Assembly (NCBI GenBank): GCA_902774015.1
Contig: CACYHB010000011.1
Coordinates: 14,927 to 61,656 of the forward strand
Length of the DNA: 46,730 nt
Direction: 5' to 3'
From: Oscillospiraceae bacterium
GTDB lineage: Bacteria; Bacillota; Clostridia; Oscillospirales; Oscillospiraceae
Below are positions 16,762 to 26,480 of the stretch, one piece after another. The stretch's first letter is position 1. The number at the start of each line of letters is the position of its first letter. The notes below the pieces were generated by a model that was not told the origin of the DNA, did not search any database, and saw only the letters and a list, made by a program, of their open reading frames with translations. A program made the position numbers and the translations under genes.

Positions 16762-17847
16762 ATGAAAAAGATCATCGCGCTTATTCTTGCTCTGGTCATG
16801 GTCTTTGCGCTGGCTGCCTGTGGCCAGAGCGCTGCCCCTGCTGCCACTGCTTCCGAGGAAGCCGCTCCCGCCGCCGAGGAGGCTGCTCCTGCCGCTGAGG
16901 AAGCCGCTCCCGCTGCCGCCACCGTAAAAATCGGCATGGTGACCGACGTCGGCGGCGTCAACGACAAGTCCTTCAACCAGCTCGCCTGGGAGGGTCTGCA
17001 GGCCCTGGCCGCCGAGGATTCCGGCTTTGAGGTCAACTACCTGGAGTCCAAGACCGATGCGGACTACCAGACCAACATCAACACCTTCATCGACGAGGGC
17101 TATGATCTGGTCATCACGGTCGGTTACATGCTGGCCGACGCCACCCGTCAGGCTGCCGAAGCCAATCCCGAGCAGAAGTTCGCCATCGTTGATGACTCTT
17201 CCTGCGCCGATCTCCCCAATGTTGCCTGCCTGATGTTCGCGCAGGAGCAGTGCTCCTACCTGGTCGGTCTGGTTGCCGGCTCTGTTACCCAGAGCAAGGT
17301 CGTCGGCTATGTCCAGGGCATGGTCTCCGAGCCTATGAACCTCTTCGGCATCGGCTTCATCACCGGCGTTCTTGAAGCTTGCCCCGAAGCCACTGTTCTG
17401 CAGTACAATGCCAACAACTTCGGCGACATTGCCGGCGGCAACACCGCTGCCAAGGACATGATCACCAAGGGCGCTGACGTTATCTACCATGCTGCCGGCG
17501 GCACCGGCAACGGTGTTATGAACGCCTGCGACGAGGAAGGCATCTACGGCATCGGCGTTGACAAGGATCAGCGCGTCGAGCTCGGCCTTGAGTGCATCAT
17601 TACCTCCGCCATGAAGCGCGTTGACGTTGCCTGCCAGGACATCTCCAAGGCTGTCAAGGACGGCAGCTACACCGCCGGTGTCCATATGTATGACCTGGCC
17701 AATGACGGCGTAGGCATTGCTCCCACCACCGAGGCTGTCCCTGCCGAGGTCCTCGAGCTTGTTGAGAACGCCAAAGCTGCGATCATTGCCGGTGAGAAGA
17801 CCGTTCCCACCACCACCGCTGAGTGCCCCGCCTTTACGCTGGGCTGA
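16762..17847 (+). CDS. BMP-family nucleoside-binding lipoprotein
   Basis: A 361-residue lipoprotein of the BMP/Med family (like BmpA, PnrA, RnsB), the extracellular receptor of a nucleoside ABC importer. The signal peptide ends in the lipobox LAAC with C20 as the lipidated residue. An unusual linker of three EEAAPAA repeats (residues 32-52) follows, then the type I periplasmic-binding fold with VTDVGGVNDKSFNQLAWEGL, the typical Asn-Asp-Lys-Ser-Phe nucleoside-binding segment. GGAGG precedes the ATG. It has its own terminator, so it may be made in excess over the transporter genes downstream. Confidence 0.93.
   Translation: MKKIIALILALVMVFALAACGQSAAPAATASEEAAPAAEEAAPAAEEAAPAAATVKIGMVTDVGGVNDKSFNQLAWEGLQALAAEDSGFEVNYLESKTDADYQTNINTFIDEGYDLVITVGYMLADATRQAAEANPEQKFAIVDDSSCADLPNVACLMFAQEQCSYLVGLVAGSVTQSKVVGYVQGMVSEPMNLFGIGFITGVLEACPEATVLQYNANNFGDIAGGNTAAKDMITKGADVIYHAAGGTGNGVMNACDEEGIYGIGVDKDQRVELGLECIITSAMKRVDVACQDISKAVKDGSYTAGVHMYDLANDGVGIAPTTEAVPAEVLELVENAKAAIIAGEKTVPTTTAECPAFTLG
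16855..16917 (+). repeat. Three 21-base in-frame repeats in the lipoprotein linker
   Basis: Three copies of a 21-base unit coding EEAAPAA, with only synonymous third-base changes between copies. They form a flexible, negatively charged spacer between the lipid anchor and the binding domain. Confidence 0.85.
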
Positions 17848-17872
17848 TCGGCTGCAACAATCCTATGACCCG

Positions 17873-17902
17873 GCCGGCGCTGTTTTACAGCGCCGGCTTT
17901 TT
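17873..17902 (+). terminator. Intrinsic terminator after the BMP lipoprotein gene
   Basis: A 10-bp perfect stem GCCGGCGCTG / CAGCGCCGGC with loop TTTTA, followed by T5. It is 26 bases past the stop codon. Confidence 0.85.
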
Positions 17903-18036
17903 CATGCCTTTCCGCTGAGGAATGGAAAAAATAATCGGAGCTCCGGTGAAAGAAACTGTAGAAAAACCGCTGTTGGTATGATAGAATAATGCAACAGGTT
18001 TCTACTGATTTTGATTTTAAAATGGGAGTGATTGCT

Positions 18037-19227
18037 ATGGTCGACTTCTATCAGATTCGCAGCCCGCTGTCCCAGATCACAGAGGAGCGGATGCACCGCT
18101 TCATTGACGCTCTGTCCGACGCGCTGGGTGAAAAGCTGCAGAAGGTCTCGCTGGAGCAGTATCTGGCCGACGATTTTGCGCTTCTCTATGTGGCCTCCGG
18201 CGGCAGCGAGGGCTATTTCCTTGAGGTGTTTGAGCAACTCAAGGCCCGCCACTGCTACATTCTGACCAGCGGCGAGAGCAATTCTCTGGCCGCCTCCATG
18301 GAAATTCTCAGCTTCCTCAGGAAGCACGGCGGCAGCGGCGAGATCCTCCATGGCGACATGGATCAGGTGGCCGCTCAGATTCACACTCTCCGCAGCGCCC
18401 ATCGGGCAAAGGCTGCGCTCAAGGGCAAAAACCTGGGCTGCATCGGTGCGCCGTCCGACTGGCTGATTGCCAGCAACTATTCTCCTGACGCCATGATGCG
18501 CAAGCTTGGCATGGGCTTCGTCTCCATTCCCATGGAGGAGCTGCTCGCGGAGATAGCAAAGGAGCACTATGAGAGCAACGAATACACCGGGCTCTTCAAA
18601 AAGCAGTCCTTTGATGCGCTCGAGATCGAAAAAGCGCTCTATGTCTATGGGGCCTTTCAGCGTCTTGTCGCAAAGTATGATCTCTGCGGCGTTTCTGTCC
18701 GCTGCTTCGACCTGCTGGACACCGTGCATACCACGGGCTGCCTGGGGCTTTCCATTCTCAACTCCCAGGGGATCTACGGCGGCTGCGAGGGCGATGTGCC
18801 GGCGCTGCTGTCCATGGCTGTGCTGGGGAGCATCACGGGCGAGCCGATGTTTCTCTGCAACCCCAGCCGCTTTGACACCAAAAACGGTTTCGCCATCTTC
18901 GCCCACTGTACCATCCCCACCACCATGCTCAAGGATTTCTGCCTCAACACGCACTTTGAGTCCGGCATCGGCGTGGCGGTACAGGGGACCTTTGCCGAGG
19001 GCGACTGCACGATCTTCAAATGCGAGGGTGATCTGTCCCGCTTCCACGCGCAGGAGGGCCGGATCGTGGACGTTCCCTTCAGCGACATGCTCTGCCGCAC
19101 GCAGACCAAGGTCATGCTCGACGATTTCTCCTATTTCCTCACAAAGCCCATCAACAATCACCACATTCTCTGCCGCGGCAGACACGCCGCGGAGGTGGAG
19201 GCTTTCTTCCGCATTCTCGGCGAATGA
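18037..19227 (+). CDS. L-fucose/L-arabinose isomerase-like protein of unknown substrate
   Basis: A 396-residue protein with the three-layer organisation of the L-fucose/L-arabinose isomerase family. The C-terminal half has the most telling segment, GGCEGDVPALLSMAVLGSITGEPMF in two adjoining pieces (from residue about 250), like the CEGD-type metal and substrate region of FucI-like proteins, followed by FAHCTIPTT. These enzymes interconvert aldoses and ketoses with Mn2+. It is shorter than true FucI (about 590 residues). The ATG at 18037 has GGGAG upstream; an earlier ATG is possible. It lies between the BMP lipoprotein gene and the transporter ATPase gene, 41 bases before the latter. This suggests that it handles the sugar released from nucleosides, but this is inference. 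A weak extended -10 (TGGTATGAT) occurs at 17974-17982. Confidence 0.7.
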   Translation: MVDFYQIRSPLSQITEERMHRFIDALSDALGEKLQKVSLEQYLADDFALLYVASGGSEGYFLEVFEQLKARHCYILTSGESNSLAASMEILSFLRKHGGSGEILHGDMDQVAAQIHTLRSAHRAKAALKGKNLGCIGAPSDWLIASNYSPDAMMRKLGMGFVSIPMEELLAEIAKEHYESNEYTGLFKKQSFDALEIEKALYVYGAFQRLVAKYDLCGVSVRCFDLLDTVHTTGCLGLSILNSQGIYGGCEGDVPALLSMAVLGSITGEPMFLCNPSRFDTKNGFAIFAHCTIPTTMLKDFCLNTHFESGIGVAVQGTFAEGDCTIFKCEGDLSRFHAQEGRIVDVPFSDMLCRTQTKVMLDDFSYFLTKPINNHHILCRGRHAAEVEAFFRILGE

Positions 19228-19268
19228 ACACGTGAAACAAGACAATCTTACTATAGGGGGCGGTCAAT

Positions 19269-20806
<1,538 letters not shown>

Positions 20807-20810
<4 letters not shown>

Positions 20811-21937
20811 AAATGAAAAAAAGTTTCCTGGACATTCTTTCGGAAAACCGCTTTGTTCACATTCTGCTGTCGATTTTGCTGGGCTTTCTTGTCGGCGCGC
20901 TCTTTCTGGTGGTGATGGGGCTGTCGGTTGGCGCTGCCTACGGGCGTCTGCTCTCCAGCGTCATCTCCGTCAAGGGCTTTTCCTACGTGATCGTCTACTC
21001 GATCCCCTATATCGTCGCGGGTCTCTCGGTCGCATTCTCCTTTAAGACCGGTGTCTTCAACATCGGCGCCGAGGGCCAGTTTGTGATGGGTTCCATGGCC
21101 GCCGCGGTGGTCGGCATCCTGCTGGGCGGGCTTCCCAAGATCATCCTGATCCCCCTGTGCTTCCTGGTCGCCATGGCCGCCGGCGCATTCTGGGGCATCA
21201 TCGTGGGCTTCCTGAAGACCAAGTGGGGCATCAACGAAGTGCTGTCCATGATCATGTTCAACTGGGTGGCCTTCTACCTTTCGAACTTCATTGCCGGCCT
21301 GCCCGCCATCAAGAGCGACGGCACTGCCGAGGCCACCAAGAACATCTCCGCCAATGCCAGCACCCTGTTGAGCAAGGACTTCATCAAGAGCCTGGGGCTC
21401 TGCCCCACCGCCAACTGGGGCATCCTCGTGGCCATCGCCATGACGGTCCTGGTCTGGTTCATCATCGAGAAGACCACCCTGGGCTACGAGCTCAAGGCCG
21501 TGGGCTCCAACAAATTCGCGGCCGAATACGGCGGCATCAACGTCAACCGCTCCATTCTCACGGCGCTCGCCATCTCCGGTGCGCTGGCGGGGCTCGCGGG
21601 TGCGCTGCAACTCATGGGTATGGGCAATCGCATCTCGATTTTCTCCAGCCAGGAGGGCTTCGGCTTCGCCGGCATCGTAGTGGCCCTGATCGGATGCTCC
21701 AACCCCTTCGGCGTATTGGTCGCGGGCATCTTCTACGGCGCGCTCATGTACGGCGGCAGCAAGCTGAACCTCGAAGGCGTGCCCACACAGCTGATCAGCG
21801 TCATCGTCGGCACGGTCGTGTTCTTCATCGCCATCTCTGTCATCTTTGAAAATCTGAAACGTCTGAAAGCCCGCGCCAATCGCAACGCGGAGGCTGCCGC
21901 AATCAAGAAAGCAGCGGAAAAGGAGGGAAAGAAATGA
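20807..21937 (+). CDS. Nucleoside ABC importer permease (first)
   Basis: A 376-residue integral membrane protein of the BPD_transp_2 (branched-chain/ribose/nucleoside permease) family, similar to NupB/YufP. It has about ten hydrophobic segments. The motif GVFNIGAEGQF near residue 82 is typical of nucleoside permeases, and GFAGIVVALIG near 283 belongs to the conserved cytosolic loop region that contacts the ATPase. The first 40 bases encode a Lys-rich N-terminus. ATGA overlaps at both ends with the ATPase gene and the second permease gene show a tightly coupled operon. Confidence 0.92.
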
Positions 21938-22878
21938 CGAACTTTGTCAACAGCTTCGGCATCATCCTCTTTGCCACGCTCGTGTATGCCACCCCGCTGC
22001 TGTATGCGGCGCTGGGTTCCTGCTTCTCCGAAGTATCCGGCGTCGTCAACATCGGCATCGAGGGCATGATGACAGCAGGTGCCTTTACCGGCACGGTAGT
22101 CGCCTACTTCACCGGCAACCCCTGGATCGGCTTCCTCTGCGGCGGTCTGGCCGGCGCCTTCTTCGGCATGCTGCACGCCGTTGCCACCGTCAACCTGGGC
22201 GCGGATCAAACCATCGCCGGTACTGCCATCAACATGCTCGGCCCCGGCATTGTCATCATGCTGGCCAGAGTCCTCTTCAACTCCACGGACACCATTCCGC
22301 TGACGGCCTCCCAGAAGATCCCCAAGCTCTTCACCGGCGTATTTGATACCGCCACCGTCTTCGGCCGCTTTATGGACAATGTCTTTGCCAATTACGTGTC
22401 CACCTATCTGGTATTCGTTGCCGTGGTGATCGTATGGTTTGTATTCTATAAGACCCGCTTCGGTCTGCGGCTTCGTGCCTGCGGTGAACATCCCCAGGCC
22501 TGTGAGACGCTGGGCATCGACGTGATCAAAATGCGCTTCGCCTGTGTGTGCATTTCCGGTTTTTTGGCCGGTCTGGGCGGCGCCTGCGTGACCATGACCG
22601 TATCCACCCAGTTCCGTCCCATCTCCATCGTCGGCCAGGGCTTTATCGCCATCGCGGCGGTGATCTTCGGCAAATTCCGGCCCCAGGGCGCGCTGCTGGG
22701 CTGCCTGCTGTTCGGCTTCTGCTCCGGTCTGAAGGTCGTGCTCGGCGGCTCCTCCGGCATCAACATGCAGCTGATCTCCATGATCCCCTACGTGGTCACG
22801 GTCATCGTGCTGGTGCTGTTTGTCGGCAAGTCCCGCGTTCCCGCTGCCAACGGTAAACCTTACATCAAGGCAAAATAA
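21934..22878 (+). CDS. Nucleoside ABC importer permease (second)
   Basis: A 314-residue integral membrane protein, the NupC/YufQ-type partner of the first permease. The GVVNIGIEGMM segment near residue 33 is the same conserved loop as in the first permease, and GLRLRACGEHPQACETLGI near 170 is the family's cytosolic loop. Many hydrophobic helices follow. It overlaps the first permease gene by 4 bases and is 17 bases before plsY. The two permeases and ATPase make the complete transporter. Confidence 0.92.
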   Translation: MTNFVNSFGIILFATLVYATPLLYAALGSCFSEVSGVVNIGIEGMMTAGAFTGTVVAYFTGNPWIGFLCGGLAGAFFGMLHAVATVNLGADQTIAGTAINMLGPGIVIMLARVLFNSTDTIPLTASQKIPKLFTGVFDTATVFGRFMDNVFANYVSTYLVFVAVVIVWFVFYKTRFGLRLRACGEHPQACETLGIDVIKMRFACVCISGFLAGLGGACVTMTVSTQFRPISIVGQGFIAIAAVIFGKFRPQGALLGCLLFGFCSGLKVVLGGSSGINMQLISMIPYVVTVIVLVLFVGKSRVPAANGKPYIKAK

Positions 22879-22895
22879 GGAAAAGGGAGCCTGAA

Positions 22896-23516
22896 ATGAA
22901 TCAATATTGCGCTTATCCGCTGATCGTTCTGATCGGATATCTGCTGGGTTCGCTGAACCTGGCATTGCTGCTGGCAAAGCGCAAGGGCGTTGACATCCGC
23001 GCCGGGGGCTCCGGCAATCCCGGCGCCTCCAACGCGGTGACGCTGATGGGCTGGAAGGCGGGCGCGCTGGTCGCGCTGCACGACATCGGCAAGGGGATCC
23101 TCGCCGTTTGGCTCTGCGCGAAGCTCTTCCCCTCCGTTCCCTTCTCCGGCGCTGTTGCCGGCGTGGCCTGTGTGCTGGGTCACATTTTCCCCTTCTACCA
23201 ACATTTTCGCGGCGGCAAGGGCTTTGCCACCTACCTTGGCATTACCCTGATGCTCAACTGGAAATTTTTCCTCTGCCTGCTGGCCGCCATCGCGATCCTG
23301 GTCCTGATCACCGACTACATCGTCGTCGGCACCATGACCACGGTGGTCTCTTTCCCCGTCTACTGCGCCGTAACACGGCATTACGTGCTGGCGCTGCTGC
23401 TGTGCGTGGCCTCGCTGGTCATCATCTACAAGCACCGCGCCAATCTCGTGCGCATCTATCACGGCACCGAGATCAAGGTCCGCGCCGCCGGGAAGGGAAA
23501 ATACCGGGTCAAATAG
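22896..23516 (+). CDS. plsY: Acyl-phosphate glycerol-3-phosphate acyltransferase PlsY
   Basis: A 206-residue multi-spanning membrane acyltransferase that transfers an acyl group from acyl-phosphate to glycerol 3-phosphate, the first step of phospholipid synthesis. The three conserved motifs are visible: SGNPGASNA near residue 46, HFRGGKGFAT near 105 and IYKHRANLVRIYHGTE near 180. GGAAAAGGGAG precedes the ATG. It is joined to the nucleoside permease operon by a 17-base gap. That is unexpected for its function, since plsY is usually next to gpsA or der. There is a U-less hairpin after its stop. Confidence 0.95.
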   Translation: MNQYCAYPLIVLIGYLLGSLNLALLLAKRKGVDIRAGGSGNPGASNAVTLMGWKAGALVALHDIGKGILAVWLCAKLFPSVPFSGAVAGVACVLGHIFPFYQHFRGGKGFATYLGITLMLNWKFFLCLLAAIAILVLITDYIVVGTMTTVVSFPVYCAVTRHYVLALLLCVASLVIIYKHRANLVRIYHGTEIKVRAAGKGKYRVK

Positions 23517-23527
23517 CACAGAACAAG

Positions 23528-23557
23528 GGATGGGCCAGGCGTGAGCCTGGCCCATCC
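23528..23557. promoter_or_regulatory. Perfect hairpin between plsY and psuG, without T-tract
   Basis: A 13-bp perfect GC-rich stem (GGATGGGCCAGGC / GCCTGGCCCATCC) with loop GTGA. No T-run follows; the next bases lead directly into the psuG ribosome site AAAGGAAG at 23563. It may be a 3'-end stabiliser, an attenuator needing a factor, or a leader structure of psuG. Confidence 0.55.
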
Positions 23558-23575
23558 GAATGAAAGGAAGCACTT

Positions 23576-24499
23576 ATGAACAAATATCTGGACATTGCTC
23601 CCGAAGTGGCGCAGGCGCTGGCGGAGGGCCGCCCGGTCGTAGCCCTGGAGAGCACCATCATCTCCCACGGCATGCCCTATCCCAAAAACGTGGAGACCGC
23701 CCTGCTCGTGGAGCAGACCATCCGCGACAACGGGGCCGTGCCCGCCACGATAGCCGTCATCGCCGGCCGCCTGAAGGCCGGGCTCAGCCATGAGGAGATC
23801 GAGCATCTCGGCAAGGCCGGGCGCGGCGTCGCCAAGGCCAGCCGCCGGGACCTGCCCGCGCTTGTCGCCCGCGGGGCCGACGGCGCCACGACCGTGGCCA
23901 CCACCATGATCATCGCCCACATGGCCGGCATCAGGATCTTTGCCACAGGCGGCATCGGCGGTGTACACCGCGGCGCCGAAGTGACCATGGATATCTCCGC
24001 CGATCTGGAGGAGCTGGCCCAGACGCCGGTGATGGTGGTCTGTGCCGGCGCCAAATCCATTCTGGATCTGGGACTGACGCTGGAGTATCTGGAGACCAAG
24101 GGCGTGCCTGTCATCGGCTACGGCACGGAGGAGCTGCCCGCCTTCTACACCCGCAAGTCCGGCTTCGGCGTGGACTACCGGGTGGATTCTCCCGAGGAGC
24201 TGGCGGCGATCTTCGCGGCCCAGCGCGGACTCGGCTACCGGGGCGGCATGCTGGTCACGAACCCGATCCCCGAGGAATACTCCATGGACAAGGCCGTCAT
24301 CGACGCCGCCATCGAGCAGGCACTGCGGGAGGCGAAGGAGCAGGGCATCCACGGAAAGGAGACCACGCCCTTCCTGCTGGCAAAGGTGGTGGAGCTTACC
24401 GGCGGCGACAGCCTGGAGTCCAACATCCGCCTGGTGCTCAACAACGCCCGCGTGGCCTCGCTGACCGCCGCGGCTCTTGCCAAAAACGGCCAGCTCTAA
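23576..24499 (+). CDS. psuG: Pseudouridine-5'-phosphate glycosidase
   Basis: A 307-residue PsuG enzyme that splits pseudouridine 5'-phosphate to uracil and ribose 5-phosphate with Mn2+. Conserved parts are VALESTIISHGMPYP (residues 22-36, with the active-site Glu), DGATTVATTM with conserved metal-side residues, the FATGGIGGVHRGAE loop, ISADLEEL, and CAGAKSILD with the catalytic-site Lys. Length is normal. It lacks an adjacent psuK; the PfkB kinase at 13503-14435 may fill that role. It is 59 bases after plsY and separated from it by a hairpin, and no clear own promoter was recognised. Confidence 0.96.
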   Translation: MNKYLDIAPEVAQALAEGRPVVALESTIISHGMPYPKNVETALLVEQTIRDNGAVPATIAVIAGRLKAGLSHEEIEHLGKAGRGVAKASRRDLPALVARGADGATTVATTMIIAHMAGIRIFATGGIGGVHRGAEVTMDISADLEELAQTPVMVVCAGAKSILDLGLTLEYLETKGVPVIGYGTEELPAFYTRKSGFGVDYRVDSPEELAAIFAAQRGLGYRGGMLVTNPIPEEYSMDKAVIDAAIEQALREAKEQGIHGKETTPFLLAKVVELTGGDSLESNIRLVLNNARVASLTAAALAKNGQL

Positions 24500-24518
24500 T
24501 TAAGAAAGCAGCAAGCTG

Positions 24519-24542
24519 CAGGGACGGGATAACCCGTCCCTG
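24519..24542 (+). terminator. Hairpin 1 downstream of psuG
   Basis: A 10-bp perfect stem CAGGGACGGG / CCCGTCCCTG with loop ATAA, 20 bases past the psuG stop. No T-run follows. The stem sequence recurs in the last hairpin of the array at 24711. Confidence 0.5.
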
Positions 24543-24594
24543 ACAGACTGTAGACAAACCAATGCGGAGCAGCTTGATCCTGCATGGGGAGATT

Positions 24595-24625
24595 GTGAAG
24601 AGGGGATTGGGTATCCCCTCTTCAC
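24595..24625. repeat. Hairpin 2 of the array
   Basis: A 13-bp perfect stem GTGAAGAGGGGAT / ATCCCCTCTTCAC with loop TGGGT. Flanking AGATT and AATCT could extend it after a small internal loop. Confidence 0.6.
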
Positions 24626-24636
24626 GTTCAATCTCA

Positions 24637-24673
24637 GCCGATTTTATAACCGATTCAAGGTTTTAAAATCGGC
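24637..24673. repeat. Hairpin 3 of the array
   Basis: GCCGATTTTA pairs with TAAAATCGGC, one mismatch, then AACC with GGTT, closing a 7-base loop GATTCAA. Confidence 0.6.
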
Positions 24674-24712
24674 CGCTTTCAGTGGGTCGACATTTTGTCG
24701 ACACGCTGAAAG
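24674..24712. repeat. Hairpin 4, dispersed palindrome copy A
   Basis: CTTTCAG and CTGAAAG enclose GTCGAC and GTCGAC around an ATTTT loop. The left arm, CCGCTTTCAG followed by GTCGA, and the right arm, CACGCTGAA, recur at 40305-40341, so the two sites are probably copies of one small intergenic element. Confidence 0.5.
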
Positions 24713-24743
24713 GGACGGGAAACCGTCCCTGTTTTTGTTTTTG
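24711..24743 (+). terminator. Hairpin 5, intrinsic terminator
   Basis: An 8-bp stem AGGGACGG / CCGTCCCT with a GAAA tetraloop, followed by GTTTTTGTTTTT. A clear rho-independent terminator that ends within the -35 box of the following promoter. Confidence 0.8.
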
Positions 24744-24769
24744 ACGAAACCCGCTCCCTGCGGTATACT
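24741..24769 (+). promoter_or_regulatory. Promoter of the second GH2 gene
   Basis: TTGACG and TATACT with a 17-base spacer, about 25 bases upstream of the ATG-proximal ribosome site. Its -35 box overlaps the T-run of the preceding terminator. Confidence 0.75.
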
Positions 24770-24800
24770 GAAGAAAAAGAGAGAAAATGAGGCGATTTGG

Positions 24801-26480
24801 ATGGAGAGACTGTATACCGCGGCCGGGAAAAAGCTTCCCGCCGTGCCGTGGGAGCGCTACCCCCGGCCCCAGCTTCGCCGGGCGGACTGGCTCTGCCTCA
24901 ACGGGGAGTGGGAGCTGCAATGGGGCAGAGAGCGCGGAGCGATCCGCGTCCCCTTCTGCCCGGAAAGTCTGCTCGGCGGCGTCGAGGCGCCGCCCGCCGT
25001 CGGGCAGGAAATGCGGTATCGCTGTTTCTTCTCCGTCCCCGAAGGCTGGCGCGGGCGCCGCGTACTGCTGCATTTTGGCGCGGTGATGCGCGATTGCCGC
25101 GTGTTTGTAAACGATGCGCTGCTCTGCCGCCACGAAAACGGCTATCTCCCCTTCACCGTGGACGTCACGGATGCGCTCCGGCCCGGGGAGAATGAGCTGC
25201 GCGTCGCGGTCGTGAACGATCTGGACCGCCGCTGGCCCTGGGGCAAGCAGGCGCGCAGGCGCGGCGGCATGTGGTACACGCCCTGCTCCGGTATCTGGCA
25301 GAGCGTCTGGCTGGAGCCGGTGCCGGAAGCGCACGTGCGCGAGCTGGAGATCCGAAGCGGAGAAAGCTGGGCGGAGATCACAGCATACGGCATAAGCGAG
25401 GGCTTCGTTTCCCTGCTGGGGAGAGAGTACCCGCTGCGGGACGGGAAAGCGCGCATCGAGCTGGCCTCTCCCCGCCTCTGGAGTCCGGAGGACCCGTTTC
25501 TCTATGACTTCGTTCTCACATGCGGCGAGGATCGGGTCGAATCCTATTTCGCGCTGCGCACGCTTTCGACGGAGACCGTGAACGGCGTTCCCCGCCTGTG
25601 TCTGAACGGAAAGCCCTTTTTCTTCAACGGCCTGCTGGATCAGGGCTATTGGAGCGACGGGCTCTACACCCCGGCCGCCCCCGAGGCCTACGAGCAGGAC
25701 ATCCTGGCCATGAAGTCGCTCGGCTTCAACACCCTGCGCAAGCACATCAAAATCGAGCCGGAACAGTTCTATTACGACTGCGACCGGCTGGGAATGATCG
25801 TGTTTCAGGACATGGTCAACAACGGCAAATACGCCTACATCCGCGATACGGTGCTGCCCACGCTGCACTTCCAGAAGCACGAGGACACGCGGCTTCACCG
25901 GGCCCCGGAGAGCCGGCGCATCTTCCTGGAGAGCATGGACGCCACGGTGCGTCTGCTGCGCAATCACCCCTGTATCTGCCTCTGGACCATTTTCAACGAG
26001 GGCTGGGGCCAGTTTCTGGCCGACGAAGCCTATGAACGGCTCAGGGCCCTGGACGATACGCGCTTCATCGACGCCACCTCCGGCTGGTTTCACCAGAAGA
26101 AGAGCGACGTGGACAGTCTGCACATCTATTTTGACCCCCTGCATCTGGGGGAAAAGCCGCTTCCCCAGTTTCTCAGCGAGTTCGGCGGCTATGTGTGGAA
26201 GCTGCCGGATCACAGCTTCAACCGGGAAAAAACTTACGGGTATCGCAAGTATGAAGATCGGGAGAGCTTCGTCGCCGCGCTGCGCGAAACCTATGGCAGG
26301 GAGCTGCCGCCGCTGGTCCGCGCGGGGCTGTGCGCGGCGGTCTATACCCAGGTCTCCGACGTAGAGGACGAGACCAACGGCTTTCTGACCTTTGACCGGG
26401 CCGTGTTGAAGCTGAAACCGGAGGAGCTGCGGGATCTTTGCGACGGCCTGCAGGAAGCTGTAAAGGAGGGCTGCCTGTGA
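24801..26480 (+). CDS. GH2 glycoside hydrolase (second)
   Basis: A 559-residue retaining GH2 enzyme of the compact type common in gut clostridia. A jelly-roll sugar-binding domain (residues about 30-170, with WLCLNGEWELQWG) is followed by an Ig-like domain and a TIM barrel. The acid/base is E400 in WTIFNEGWGQ, and the nucleophile is E460 in FLSEFGGY. LGFNTLRKHIKIEPEQFYYDCDRLG in part (about 307-331) is the usual strand region. It ends right after the barrel, without further domains. No signal peptide. The ATG at 24801 has GAGG upstream. Substrate class (beta-galactoside, beta-glucuronide, beta-mannoside or other) is undecided. Its TGA overlaps the GTG of the esterase gene by 4 bases. Confidence 0.9.
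   Translation: MERLYTAAGKKLPAVPWERYPRPQLRRADWLCLNGEWELQWGRERGAIRVPFCPESLLGGVEAPPAVGQEMRYRCFFSVPEGWRGRRVLLHFGAVMRDCRVFVNDALLCRHENGYLPFTVDVTDALRPGENELRVAVVNDLDRRWPWGKQARRRGGMWYTPCSGIWQSVWLEPVPEAHVRELEIRSGESWAEITAYGISEGFVSLLGREYPLRDGKARIELASPRLWSPEDPFLYDFVLTCGEDRVESYFALRTLSTETVNGVPRLCLNGKPFFFNGLLDQGYWSDGLYTPAAPEAYEQDILAMKSLGFNTLRKHIKIEPEQFYYDCDRLGMIVFQDMVNNGKYAYIRDTVLPTLHFQKHEDTRLHRAPESRRIFLESMDATVRLLRNHPCICLWTIFNEGWGQFLADEAYERLRALDDTRFIDATSGWFHQKKSDVDSLHIYFDPLHLGEKPLPQFLSEFGGYVWKLPDHSFNREKTYGYRKYEDRESFVAALRETYGRELPPLVRAGLCAAVYTQVSDVEDETNGFLTFDRAVLKLKPEELRDLCDGLQEAVKEGCL

Larger units (their letters stand above)
24500..24800. other. Non-coding region with five consecutive hairpins and a promoter
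   Basis: About 300 bases without a gene between psuG and the second GH2 gene. Hairpins lie at 24519-24542, 24595-24625, 24637-24673, 24676-24712 and 24711-24730, then a sigma-A promoter at 24741-24769. The first and last hairpins share the stem GGGACGG. See the separate entries. No ORF with a ribosome site was found here. Confidence 0.8.

Noticed and set aside
16855-16917. Repeats in the BMP lipoprotein gene as a CRISPR-like array
   Set aside because: The units are 21 bases, adjacent without spacers and in frame; they encode a protein linker.
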